Source of the DNA: Bacteroidales bacterium
Lineage (GTDB): Bacteria; Bacteroidota; Bacteroidia; Bacteroidales; Paludibacteraceae
Length of the DNA stretch: 45,104 bases
NCBI GenBank assembly: GCA_015061185.1
Contig: SUWZ01000026.1
Location: 1-45,104 of the forward strand
Reading direction: 5' to 3'
In this document: positions 15,993 through 24,912 of the stretch, one piece after another
How the letters are laid out: each line of letters begins with the position of its first letter
Numbering within the stretch: position 1 is the first letter of the stretch
Translations under genes and position numbers: made by a program
The notes under the pieces: model-generated
The model's database searches: none
The model's input: the letters and a program-made list of their open reading frames with translations, nothing else
What the model was told of the DNA's origin: nothing

Positions 15993-16293
15993 TATAAAGG
16001 TTACTAATTGTTCTTGTCACCGCTTTTATGCGTTGTTTTTCGCTTATTCTACTCGCAACGAAGGGGATTAAGGATTGGTGAATAACAAAAAAGGTAACAA
16101 GGAAAATTAGGAACTTATCTGAGACGAGTTCTGTAAATTCATTGCATACTATGAAGAATGTATAAATGGAGAATCACTCTTCCTTATCACTCTGCAATCT
16201 TCATAAGAATTAATTCAAAGGTTGTGCGAAAGGAATTTATAGTACTCTCACTAAGGAAAAAACCTACTCTTAACAACTGAAAAAATAATAGTG
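15993..16293. other. Intergenic stretch with no gene
   Basis: No coding frame with plausible protein composition, no clear hairpin terminator for the fab operon and no RNA gene were recognised here. Confidence 0.5.
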
Positions 16294-16388
16294 GTGCGTC
16301 GTAATTAACAAGTGTATTCGTCGTTTAAAGTAGAAAAATTGCCATACCCAAAAACTTTTTAAACACGATTTTGTTAATTCTGACGCAC
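16294..16388. mobile_element. 95-bp element with 18-bp inverted repeats (MITE-like)
   Basis: The left end GTGCGTCGTAATTAACAA (16294-16311) and right end TTGTTAATTCTGACGCAC (16371-16388) are inverted repeats matching at 16 of 18 positions. The about 59 bp between them are AT-rich and non-coding. I saw no clear target duplication. A long-stem RNA or regulatory dyad is the alternative. Confidence 0.45.
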
Positions 16389-16393
16389 TTTTA

Positions 16394-16430
16394 ATAAAAA
16401 AAGTGAGGATGTACAAACATACACCCTCAT
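16394..16430 (-). terminator. Intrinsic terminator of the low-complexity protein gene
   Basis: On the minus strand ATGAGGGTGTA pairs with TACATCCTCAC around a short loop with one or two mismatches, followed by TTTTTTTATTAAAA. It lies about 45 bp beyond the stop at 16474. Confidence 0.7.
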
Positions 16431-16473
16431 TCTCTTCAAACGATTTCAATCTATCTATAAAAGCTGTAATAGA

Positions 16474-16938
16474 TTATTTTTTGAATAATTTACCTAATAA
16501 TCCTCCTACACCTTTCAAAATACTTGCTTTTGAGGAAGAAGATCCTGAACCTCCTGACACAGCTGAAATTATATCAGCAATGCTAAATCCATCTTTACCG
16601 GATGAAACTGCTGCTATTAACTTATCAACTACAGTAGGTAACATCGCTGTTATAGTACTTGTAACAGCTGACGACAATCCTAACTTCGGTGCTACCTTAG
16701 AAGAAAATATTTGAGTAGCCATCGAAGTAATTGGACTTGATGATGCTGATGTCTCTCCTGATAATAGATTCGTAATTTGTTCAATTCCTCCGTTAGATGC
16801 TGCCGTTTTCTTTATACTATCAAAAATAGAATCAGAAACTCCACCCAATACTTTTTCTTTTAAATTGTCCGGAATATCAATATTCCCTGCGGCTGCTTCT
16901 GCTGCAACCTTCTTAATTAAATCTGCTACACCTGCCAT
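16474..16938 (-). CDS. Small helical low-complexity protein, 154 aa
   Basis: The protein has no signal peptide. It is rich in Ala, Ser, Gly, Ile and Lys, with helical repeats (ADLIKKVAAEAAAG, TSTITAMLPTVVDKL). The C-terminus has a Ser-rich linker (SGGSGSSSSKAS) and a basic end (GGLLGKLFKK). The pattern of amphipathic helices with GG-LLG-LF repeats recalls DUF937-like proteins of unknown function, but I am not certain of the family. It has its own promoter with a leader of about 135 nt and its own terminator, so it is a single-gene unit. Confidence 0.65.
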   Translation of the reverse strand: MAGVADLIKKVAAEAAAGNIDIPDNLKEKVLGGVSDSIFDSIKKTAASNGGIEQITNLLSGETSASSSPITSMATQIFSSKVAPKLGLSSAVTSTITAMLPTVVDKLIAAVSSGKDGFSIADIISAVSGGSGSSSSKASILKGVGGLLGKLFKK

Positions 16939-17081
16939 TGTTATTTGTACATTTAATAGTTAACAAAAGGTAATAATTACCCAAACCACTCTCTTAAATT
17001 TCTTTTATGAATAATTTAATCGTCTCCGACTTCTTCGGATTCACTTTTAAATTGTTGCTACATCCAAGAATATTTCTGTTG

Positions 17082-17111
17082 CAAATATAATAAAGTTAAA
17101 ATGTTAAACAA
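17082..17111 (-). promoter_or_regulatory. Promoter of the low-complexity protein gene
   Basis: Minus-strand TATATTTG (17082-17089) with TTG (17109-17111) exactly 19 bp upstream. The leader of about 135 nt is unusually long; it includes a small TCCGAAGAAGTCGGA hairpin near 17024-17038. Confidence 0.6.
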
Positions 17112-17204
17112 TAATTCACAATTTATTTTTTTATTTTTTTCTATCAACAACTTTACATTCCCACATTCCTAACAACTTTCTAAAGCAACCTACACACAAT
17201 AAAA

Positions 17205-18392
17205 TCAGGGGTTAGAAATCATAACTTTCTCCACTCTTCCTGATAAAGAAACAAGGTATAATCCACATGGAATCGAGGACAAGGTAAAATCATCGGATGG
17301 GATAGTTCCTTCGTACAACGCACTCCCTACAAGATTATAAAGAGATAACTTTTGATTTTTGACGTTTACTAAACGTATCGTTCCATTACCTACCAATAGA
17401 GTGTTGGGAGAAATTTTGTTTCCCGCAACCAATGTTGTCATAACCTCGTTGGCATAATAGGCAACATAACCATTAGTAGTAGCTCCTGCTACAACCTCTA
17501 ACGGACTGTTATTTCTCACTATAGAAAGGGAATAGCAATCTAAAAATGCTTTATCACCAATAGATTTCAACGTCGTAGGAAGAGATATCGCAGATATATA
17601 GGTACATCCATAAAAAGCGTATGAACCTATCGTTTCAAGACCTTCATTCAACGATATAAATAGGAGATTGCCACACCCACTGAAGGCGGACGCTCCTATC
17701 GTCTTAATCGAAGATGGTAGAGTGACAATTTGCAAAGAAAGACAATCTGAGAATGCCTCTCGCTTAATGGCGGTCACTCCTTCGCCTATCGCCACCTCGG
17801 CTAATGTCGAGCATCTCATAAAGGCTCCCTCGCCTATTGTTTGTACCGAGTTAGGAATTGACACATACTCTATCATGGAACAAGAATTAAATGCTGTTGG
17901 AGGGATTTGTGTCACGCCATCATAAACTTCTACAACTCCGGATAAAGCGCGAGGAACAAAAAAGATTTCAAGGGGTTCTTTTTGATACATAACACCGGAA
18001 TAGACAAAATAATAGGGATTCTCCTCATCCACCGTCACGGTATGCAACGACAAACAGAGTGGGAATGCATCATATCCAAATCCGGTTATAGTTGCCGGAA
18101 AGTGAATTGAGGTAAGTTGTCGAGAACCGGCAAAGGCATTTTTACCAATGGTAGTCACTTTGTATTCCACCCCTTCATAAGTTACAGATGGTGGTATTAC
18201 CAAATCTCCCACATAGAGTCCTGAGGCGGGAAAACCCATCCATCCATCATCCGACTCATCACCACGAAAGGTTACTTGGGCTTCTCGTGTTGTCTCATCA
18301 AAATTATAGTAAATTCCATCTACGCTAATATCTGAGGCAGATAGAGTTACACCCAAAAGTGATAGCAAAAATATAAGTCCTAATTTTTTCAT
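17205..18392 (-). CDS. BspA-like leucine-rich repeat surface protein with T9SS-type tail
   Basis: The 395 residues begin with a Sec signal peptide (KKLGLIFLLSLLGVTLSA). They continue with a run of LRR_5 (BspA/Treponema type) repeats from about residue 60 to 310, seen as repeated I-G-x-x-A-F-x-x-C-x-x-L and V-x-x-I-P-x-x-V units. The last 70 or so residues (KLSLYNLVG, then LSSIPCGLYLVSLSG, then KVMI) have the shape of a type A T9SS C-terminal sorting domain. The protein is therefore probably exported by the T9SS to the cell surface, where BspA-type repeats bind host or environmental ligands. The T9SS regulators PorX and PorW are encoded nearby. Confidence 0.8.
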   Translation of the reverse strand: MKKLGLIFLLSLLGVTLSASDISVDGIYYNFDETTREAQVTFRGDESDDGWMGFPASGLYVGDLVIPPSVTYEGVEYKVTTIGKNAFAGSRQLTSIHFPATITGFGYDAFPLCLSLHTVTVDEENPYYFVYSGVMYQKEPLEIFFVPRALSGVVEVYDGVTQIPPTAFNSCSMIEYVSIPNSVQTIGEGAFMRCSTLAEVAIGEGVTAIKREAFSDCLSLQIVTLPSSIKTIGASAFSGCGNLLFISLNEGLETIGSYAFYGCTYISAISLPTTLKSIGDKAFLDCYSLSIVRNNSPLEVVAGATTNGYVAYYANEVMTTLVAGNKISPNTLLVGNGTIRLVNVKNQKLSLYNLVGSALYEGTIPSDDFTLSSIPCGLYLVSLSGRVEKVMISNP

Positions 18393-18458
18393 ACCATTAT
18401 GCGTTTTAATACTTCAAAATAACATATAAAAAAAGTTCATGCGTCTTACTAACTTTGT

Positions 18459-18488
18459 CAAATATAATAAATAATTTCGCATTTTCAA
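18459..18488 (-). promoter_or_regulatory. Promoter of the BspA-like gene
   Basis: Minus-strand TATATTTG (18459-18466) with TTG (18486-18488) 19 bp upstream, identical in form to the promoter at 17082-17111. Confidence 0.65.
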
Positions 18489-18527
18489 TACAAAAAACTA
18501 CCTTTATGGCGAAAAATAGATATACTC

Positions 18528-19376
18528 ATGAAAAATACAATTCTCTTTGATAGCGGGTCAACAAAGACAGATATCCGAATTATCTGCAACCGACAAATCA
18601 CTGAATTACAATGTGCCGGAATCAACCCCTTTTACCAAAATGGGGATGAAATTTACCATGCGCTCCTCAATTGTTTCGGGCAAGATGAAAATTTGGAAGA
18701 GTTTAATATCTTTTTTTATGGTGCTGGGTGCTCTTTTGAAGAAAAAAAAGAGATTGTTCGTTCTGCTCTATCTCACCTATTCCCTAAATCTTGCATTATC
18801 ATAGAAAATGACCTATTAGGTGCTGCCAGAGCTTTGTTTCAAAGAAAAAATGGTATCGCTTGTATATTAGGCACCGGAGCCAACTCTTGCTTGTTCCAAG
18901 GGGGAGAAATCATAAAAAATGTGCCTCCATTAGGTTATATACTTGGGGACGAAGGTAGTGGCGCAAACATAGGAAAATTATTGGTTGCCGACATTCTAAA
19001 AGGAATTGCTCCACAAAAGGTTATTCTGCGTTTTTATGAGGAGGAAAAATGTTCCTGCGAAGAAATCATGAACCGCATTTACAAAGGAAGTTTCCCTAAT
19101 CGCTACTTGGCCACATTTAGCAAACACATCTACAGACATATAGATGAAATCTATTTCCAAAACCTCATTTTAGAAGCTTTTGACAACTTCTTCAAAAGAA
19201 ATATAGTTCAATATGACCCAACAGTAAAAGAGATAGGATTTGTCGGTTCTATTGCCCTCCATTTTGCGCCTCAATTGGAAATAACTGCTCAAAAATATGG
19301 CTACTCAATTCAACAGATACTCAAAAGTCCGATAGAAGGTCTTATCTCCTATCATACTGCATCACCTCGGGAGTAA
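18528..19376 (+). CDS. BadF/BadG-type ATPase, probable N-acetylglucosamine kinase
   Basis: This 282-residue protein has the ASKHA phosphate motifs: LFDSGSTKTDIRI (residues 5-17) for phosphate 1, ACILGTGANSCLF (about 112-124) for phosphate 2, and LGDEGSGANIGK (about 137-148). It matches the short BadF/BadG/GlcNAc-kinase family, which phosphorylates amino sugars; recycling of cell wall sugars is likely. Its last 15 bp overlap the convergent porX gene end. A weak TACCTTTA promoter-like element lies at 18499-18506. The sugar substrate is inferred from the family, not seen. Confidence 0.8.
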   Translation: MKNTILFDSGSTKTDIRIICNRQITELQCAGINPFYQNGDEIYHALLNCFGQDENLEEFNIFFYGAGCSFEEKKEIVRSALSHLFPKSCIIIENDLLGAARALFQRKNGIACILGTGANSCLFQGGEIIKNVPPLGYILGDEGSGANIGKLLVADILKGIAPQKVILRFYEEEKCSCEEIMNRIYKGSFPNRYLATFSKHIYRHIDEIYFQNLILEAFDNFFKRNIVQYDPTVKEIGFVGSIALHFAPQLEITAQKYGYSIQQILKSPIEGLISYHTASPRE

Positions 19377-20909
19377 CGTCACCAACGGAACAATCATCTC
19401 CTCTAAAGATACTCCTCCGTGCTGGAAAGTGTTTTTATAATAAGAAACGTAGTGATTATAACTATTGGGGTAGGCAAAGAAATCGTCATTACCTGCAAAG
19501 ATATAGGTTGAACTTACGTTTAGCAAAGGAAGTCCGATTTTCTCGGGGCGTTTAACTTCAAATACCTCTTTGGGGTTATAATTTAGGTTCTTACCAACTT
19601 TGTATCGCAGATTGGTATTGGTATTTCTATCTCCTACCACACGAATTGCATTATTCACCTTAATTGTCCCATGATCTGTGGTCAACAAAACTTTCACTTT
19701 GTTTTTAGCCAACAATTGAAAGAACTCGACAATGGATGAATGCTGAAACCACGATTTTGTTAAGGAACGATAGGCTGCCTCTGTGGCGGCTAACTCTCTA
19801 ATCATCTTTGAATCTGTGCGTGCATGAGAGAGCATATCTACAAAATTGAAAACAACCACATTCAATTGATTATCCAATAGTCGCTTTAAATCTGAATTTA
19901 ACTTTTCTCCTGAAACAGAGTCGTTAATTTTATGATAGGAGAAGGTATATTTTTTCCTGAATCGCTCTATTTGAGTTCTCAACAAATCCTCTTCAAAGAT
20001 ATTTTTTCCCTCCTCTTCGTCTTCGTCCACCCAATACTCAGGAAACATCTTCTGAATTTGATTCGGCAGCAATCCGGAAAATATCGCATTGCGAGCATAT
20101 TGTGTTGCAGAAGGTAAAATGGCACTATACAACTCTTCATCTTGAACCAAAAAATCACCCGCCACCAACTCTTTAATTACTCGCCATTGGTCTAATCGAA
20201 AATTATCTAAAACTATAAAAAAGATTTTTTCGCCTGAATCCAATAAGGGGAAAACCCGTTTTTTCATCAACTCATGGCTGAACATAGGATGTTCTGCGCC
20301 CTCCTCAAACCATCCTTCATAGTGTTTCTTGATAAACTTAACAAACGTAGAGTTGGCCTCATCTTTTTGCATTTTTAGCATCTCTGACATTTGAGGATCG
20401 GTATCCTCTAATTTCAACTCCCAATAAACGATTTTTTTATAGACCTCCATCCAATCTTCTATTGAGAAGGAGTCGTTGATTAGAGAACCTATTTTCATAA
20501 ATTCTGCACGATATTCATCCATCGTTGTTGACGATATAATCTCTCGTTTATTGATATTCTTCTTAATAGACAATAAAATCTGGTTGGGATTAACCGGTTT
20601 TATTAAGTAATCGGCAATCTTTTTTCCTATAGCTTGCGTCATTAAATCTTCCTCTTCGCTTTTCGTTATCATCACTACAGGAACAATATTATCGACTTCC
20701 TTAATTTTAGTTAGGGTCTCTAATCCACTCATACCGGGCATATTCTCATCCAAAAAGATAATATCAAAATGTTGCTCTGAACAGGCTGCCAACGCATCTG
20801 CTCCATTATTTACGCATACAACCTCATATCCTTTCGCCTCTAAAAAGAGAATATGCGCTTTGAGTAGATCAATCTCATCATCTGCCCATAAAATTTTATC
20901 TTTTTTCAT
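19362..20909 (-). CDS. porX: T9SS regulator PorX (receiver domain plus PglZ domain)
   Basis: PorX is a response regulator required for type IX secretion and gliding in Bacteroidota. The 515 residues have an N-terminal receiver domain with Asp54 as phospho-acceptor (FLDENMPG), Thr82 and Lys104. A helical linker and a C-terminal PglZ domain of the alkaline phosphatase superfamily follow. Candidate metal ligands or catalytic residues in PglZ are Asp235 (VLDNFRLDQ), Thr269 (PSATQ), Asp358 and His362 (NFVDMLSH), Asp412-His413 (TTDHGT) and His497. All are intact, so phosphatase or phosphodiesterase activity is expected. The gene lies 45 bp downstream of porW on the same strand and probably in one transcript. 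Its cognate kinase PorY is not in the window. Confidence 0.92.
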   Translation of the reverse strand: MKKDKILWADDEIDLLKAHILFLEAKGYEVVCVNNGADALAACSEQHFDIIFLDENMPGMSGLETLTKIKEVDNIVPVVMITKSEEEDLMTQAIGKKIADYLIKPVNPNQILLSIKKNINKREIISSTTMDEYRAEFMKIGSLINDSFSIEDWMEVYKKIVYWELKLEDTDPQMSEMLKMQKDEANSTFVKFIKKHYEGWFEEGAEHPMFSHELMKKRVFPLLDSGEKIFFIVLDNFRLDQWRVIKELVAGDFLVQDEELYSAILPSATQYARNAIFSGLLPNQIQKMFPEYWVDEDEEEGKNIFEEDLLRTQIERFRKKYTFSYHKINDSVSGEKLNSDLKRLLDNQLNVVVFNFVDMLSHARTDSKMIRELAATEAAYRSLTKSWFQHSSIVEFFQLLAKNKVKVLLTTDHGTIKVNNAIRVVGDRNTNTNLRYKVGKNLNYNPKEVFEVKRPEKIGLPLLNVSSTYIFAGNDDFFAYPNSYNHYVSYYKNTFQHGGVSLEEMIVPLVTLLPR

Positions 20910-20954
20910 CTTTCAAGTATTTATGGGAGAAAATCCCGGATTTAAACAATTCTA

Positions 20955-23900
20955 TTATCGTTTCAGATACAATCTTTTATAGAGTTCCATATAAACTGCT
21001 ATATTCCCACTACTTTTCAATACCTCTAAGTTGTCTTTGGATATCACAATTGTACGATATGGATTATTTCCAAAAGATTGCTTTACATCTAACGATTTTA
21101 CCTCTTGCCTCATGTAGGAAAGTGCGACATCGGCAGACGGCATTTCTCCTACTATAAACAGCTGTTTAAATGCGTTTGTTGACGATGTTTGTACTTTTAG
21201 ATTCAACAATGCATGAGCTTTCTGATTGTAAGTATTCAATGCCTGCACCACTTTCGCTTCATCTGCTCCACCATTGGTAACGATATTCACCAAGTAGTGC
21301 GGAGCTTCAGGATCATAGGTATATAAACCTTTGTACTTCTTCAACTCTTTTTTAGGAGCGGACGGAATAGGTTCCTCTTTCTTTTCTTCTACAACACTCT
21401 TTTCCTCTTTATTCTCCTCTTGCAACACTTTCTCTTCCGCAACTTTTTGCATCTGCACCGGTGACACTTCAGACTCTTGTTTTAAAATATTTTCTGCAGG
21501 TGCAGCGGTGTTCTCCTTGCTTACATCGCCATTTTCTTCTCCTGCAATCGCGCCTTGCTGAACTTGATCCTTAGATGGCGAAGATACCTTCTCTTTAGAA
21601 ACATTACTTGCAGAGGAATTAGTGGTCGTAAATTTAGCCTTTGTCAAGTCATCACCCTCTTTCAATTCATCAACTTTAGCTTGAACGGTATCTACTTTTT
21701 CTTCAACCAATTCCACACGTACAGCTCTATCCTTAGAATAGTTGGCAACAATACTATCTTTATAAAATTTATCATAATCTTCTAAAGTAAATCCTCTTCC
21801 TATCAAATCTAAATTTTCAGGAGAAATCAACAAATACTTGTAATCCGTCCCCTTCAATAGTTCTTGAATTCCTTTATCTTCAATAAATCCACGAATATAC
21901 CACAATGCTTCTTCATAATTATCCAAACCGGACACCGTCAAAACATTCATTCTCACCTCCAAATCAAAATCTTTCACCAAGAACTTCGTAAAATTATACA
22001 CCGCTGTTTCGTAAAGCAACTTATTGACATCTACCTTATTTGTATCTGTAATCAACTTAAATAAATAGGGTGAATCATAATTAACCGTAAAGTTTTTAGC
22101 CAACGTCACACCGGCCTCTACCATCTCTTCTTGCAAATTCTCCTGACGTAAAGCCATCAATCCTCCGGAACTTGACCCCTCTTCCGGATTTAGTCCCTGA
22201 CTGATTAGTGCTAAAATATCCTTAGCCATGAAAGCTACATCACTCTCCGGATATCTCTCCAACAATTTATTGAGCGAAGCCGAGAAAGTATCCTTACCTT
22301 GAGTTTTTCCGATTGCCAACGAATTCAACAACAAAAACTTAGGCATCAAATTAGAGACCGGATAGGTTTCTTCCATATATTTTGTCATCGCCCTAACCGT
22401 ATCAAATGATGAATTCAAGAATGCAGCATACGTCAATTCATACAACGAATCTTGCTCCATTGTCATTCTCTCCATCTGACGGCGATAATCCGGTTGCGAT
22501 AATATCATCGCGTAGGTGCTTTGAGGATATTGTTCTATCAATTTGGCTCTATACGCCTCCACTTCACTTTGATTATTCAACTTGCCGTATATGCGATAAC
22601 AATTGTAATAGGCATCTGCAGAACGTGGATCATTAGGATAACGTCTGACAAACTCATTATATGCCTCAACAGCCTTTTCGTAATCTTTCAGATCATCTTC
22701 ATAGAGAGTCGCCATATTGAATAAAGCATCTGATAATTGCTGATGCGAAGCAACCTTTTGTTCTTCTGAGAATGGAATCTGCTTCAAATAATACTCCGGT
22801 CGTTTGGGATTATATTCAGGCTGCAACTGATTAGGATCTGCAGTTTCCCCTCCTGCACCCTCCTCTGTCATATCAAACAACTCACTATCCACTCGATCGG
22901 CCAACGTCTCTTCTGAAAATACCATAATAGTCTTATTACGTCTATTCCAGTTATCCTCTAAACGACGTTGTCCAAATTTTCGACGGAACTCCAACTTTCC
23001 TTTTTCTACAGTACTTTTGTTATAGAAATACCATGTTGCTTCATTTGTTGTTCCGAGAGCTCTGCTATCCATCACCGCCATATTTTCAATTTCCAACTCC
23101 AATTGGCGTTGCTCTTCACGCTCTTTTGCTAAACGTTCCGCCTCTTTTCGCTCCTCTTCCTGCACCACCTTTATTGCTCTCCCAATTGCGGCTGACAACT
23201 CTGATTTACTTGCCACAGAGAGTGCTAACAGACTGTCTTGCAAAGTATAAGTTGTGTAATCCACAACCAATTTATCCAAGATGTTGGCTAAACGGGAGAC
23301 ACGCAAATAATCTTCATGCTTATGATCAATAATGGACGAAGCTTCTGAATAACAAGGCTGAGCAGACACATAATCCAAACGGTCGTAATAAATATCTCCC
23401 AAAACAATCAAAGTCTGAGCTTTCTCTTTTCCATGACGCGTACTTTTTTCCACAGAAAGCAAGTAATTTTCAATCGCCTTAGCAGAATCTGATTGTGCCC
23501 AATAGATATTTCCTATCGCATAGTAAATCTGATCCAAATAATCTTCATTATTTCTATTTTTAGCCATTTTTTTCAAACGACTAATCAACTCTTCACTCGA
23601 CTTCCCTGAAAACACCTCTGTTTGATGAACTTGAGCATTAAACGCCATCTGATAAGATGGATTGGCACGAATAACCTTTTCATACCAATCATAGGCTGAT
23701 TTTTTATCTCCTTTCAATTGATATATCTGAGCCAAAATGTAGGAAAAACGAATTCGCTGAGTTCTCTCCTCTTCCAACTCAACCGCCTTCAGTAGGAATG
23801 GAAGTGCCTCTTCATAATCATGCTGACTAACCTTTAGATCTGCATACGCTCCATAATACAAACCTTGTAATTCTATAGGCAACTCTTCGGCATCTATTCG

Positions 23901-24494
23901 CTTTAGGAGATCTTCGGCTTCATAATACCACTCCATCTCTTTAAGTGCTCTTGCCTTCCAAATATTGGCCTTCGTCACCAAAGTTTCGTCTAAAGAAAAG
24001 TGTTTAATTACATACGAAAATGTAGCAGATGCCGCCAAATAATCGTTGGAGTAAAATTTGGCCTCTCCTAATAACATCCACACTTCATCCATGTAAGAAT
24101 TAAACTCCTCCTGATTATAGAACATGACATACTTAGGATCTTTCATCTTAGAGAAATCTTTCTTAGGCTTTTTCAGCATAGAACGTTCTTGAATCGCAGT
24201 TTCACACTTTTCTACCGTTCGCGACATATCATTTTTTGCCACTCCTTCCGTCGATTTATCACTTACAGCATAAACCGGAATAACATGTGAATAGTCCGGA
24301 CTAAAACTCTCTTCGATTTTTTTATAACCCTTCTTAAATGATTCATTCGCATTAAAATAGACATTATACTTCGTGTTTAATGCTTGATAATTACGATTAA
24401 ACCAATTATTCTTCTTCATATCACACCCCGAAAAAAGGGTTAGAAATGAAAAGAAACATATAAATTGTACAATATGACGTGTATATACTTTCAT
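20955..24494 (-). CDS. porW: T9SS lipoprotein PorW/SprE, TPR repeats
   Basis: PorW (SprE in gliding Flavobacteria) is an outer-membrane-associated lipoprotein of the T9SS that links the trans-envelope motor to the translocon. The 1179 residues start with a lipoprotein signal: hydrophobic core then LFSGC with Cys24. The motif NTKYNVYFNANESFKKGYKKIE typical of the family follows. TPR-like repeats fill about residues 130-420 and 620-780. A highly charged coiled-coil region (EEERKEAERLAKEREEQRQL) is near 450. An acidic, low-complexity segment (about 970-1070) precedes the conserved end (KGLYTYDPEAPHYLVNI). The length is close to that of known homologues. It is transcribed with porX downstream. 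Confidence 0.9.
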   Translation of the reverse strand: MKVYTRHIVQFICFFSFLTLFSGCDMKKNNWFNRNYQALNTKYNVYFNANESFKKGYKKIEESFSPDYSHVIPVYAVSDKSTEGVAKNDMSRTVEKCETAIQERSMLKKPKKDFSKMKDPKYVMFYNQEEFNSYMDEVWMLLGEAKFYSNDYLAASATFSYVIKHFSLDETLVTKANIWKARALKEMEWYYEAEDLLKRIDAEELPIELQGLYYGAYADLKVSQHDYEEALPFLLKAVELEEERTQRIRFSYILAQIYQLKGDKKSAYDWYEKVIRANPSYQMAFNAQVHQTEVFSGKSSEELISRLKKMAKNRNNEDYLDQIYYAIGNIYWAQSDSAKAIENYLLSVEKSTRHGKEKAQTLIVLGDIYYDRLDYVSAQPCYSEASSIIDHKHEDYLRVSRLANILDKLVVDYTTYTLQDSLLALSVASKSELSAAIGRAIKVVQEEERKEAERLAKEREEQRQLELEIENMAVMDSRALGTTNEATWYFYNKSTVEKGKLEFRRKFGQRRLEDNWNRRNKTIMVFSEETLADRVDSELFDMTEEGAGGETADPNQLQPEYNPKRPEYYLKQIPFSEEQKVASHQQLSDALFNMATLYEDDLKDYEKAVEAYNEFVRRYPNDPRSADAYYNCYRIYGKLNNQSEVEAYRAKLIEQYPQSTYAMILSQPDYRRQMERMTMEQDSLYELTYAAFLNSSFDTVRAMTKYMEETYPVSNLMPKFLLLNSLAIGKTQGKDTFSASLNKLLERYPESDVAFMAKDILALISQGLNPEEGSSSGGLMALRQENLQEEMVEAGVTLAKNFTVNYDSPYLFKLITDTNKVDVNKLLYETAVYNFTKFLVKDFDLEVRMNVLTVSGLDNYEEALWYIRGFIEDKGIQELLKGTDYKYLLISPENLDLIGRGFTLEDYDKFYKDSIVANYSKDRAVRVELVEEKVDTVQAKVDELKEGDDLTKAKFTTTNSSASNVSKEKVSSPSKDQVQQGAIAGEENGDVSKENTAAPAENILKQESEVSPVQMQKVAEEKVLQEENKEEKSVVEEKKEEPIPSAPKKELKKYKGLYTYDPEAPHYLVNIVTNGGADEAKVVQALNTYNQKAHALLNLKVQTSSTNAFKQLFIVGEMPSADVALSYMRQEVKSLDVKQSFGNNPYRTIVISKDNLEVLKSSGNIAVYMELYKRLYLKR

Positions 24495-24912
24495 CTCAAT
24501 ATTTAATAACTCTCAATCTTGCAAAAAATTGTCATTCTCTCAAGAAATAATTTACAAAAATAATGAAAAAAATATTCTTTGAAAAATTTAGGCTACTTCT
24601 ATACGGAAACCGCAACATAAAGACAACGTAAAATTTAGAAGTCATTTGAAGATATCTACAATTTATTTTGAGTTTTACCCTTCTTATTTTCGGCATCTTT
24701 GAGATGCTTTAAAAGCAAATTTTGATGGTAGTCTTCGGCATCTTTGATGAGGTCGTCATGTATTGGGAAAATATAACAAGATCTCTTGCCTATCAACTGC
24801 ACGCTCTTATAAATCAAAATAATTGGCAAGAATTTTAATCTGCAACTAAAATTTCCTAAGAAAAAAAACTATTTTTGTATCAAATTGATTATATACACGA
24901 CAATTTTAGATT
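24495..24912. other. Divergent intergenic region with possible gene remnant and two -7 elements
   Basis: Minus-strand TATTTTTG at 24555-24562 suits porW, and plus-strand TATTTTTG at 24870-24877 suits the amidase-like gene; neither has a clear -33 TTG. Between them a minus-strand frame without ATG is open from about 24860 to a stop at 24656-24658. It reads like protein, with HDDLIKDAEDYHQNLLLKHL and then KDAEN, including a repeated KDAE. It may be the tail of a lost gene; I do not recognise it. Confidence 0.35.
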
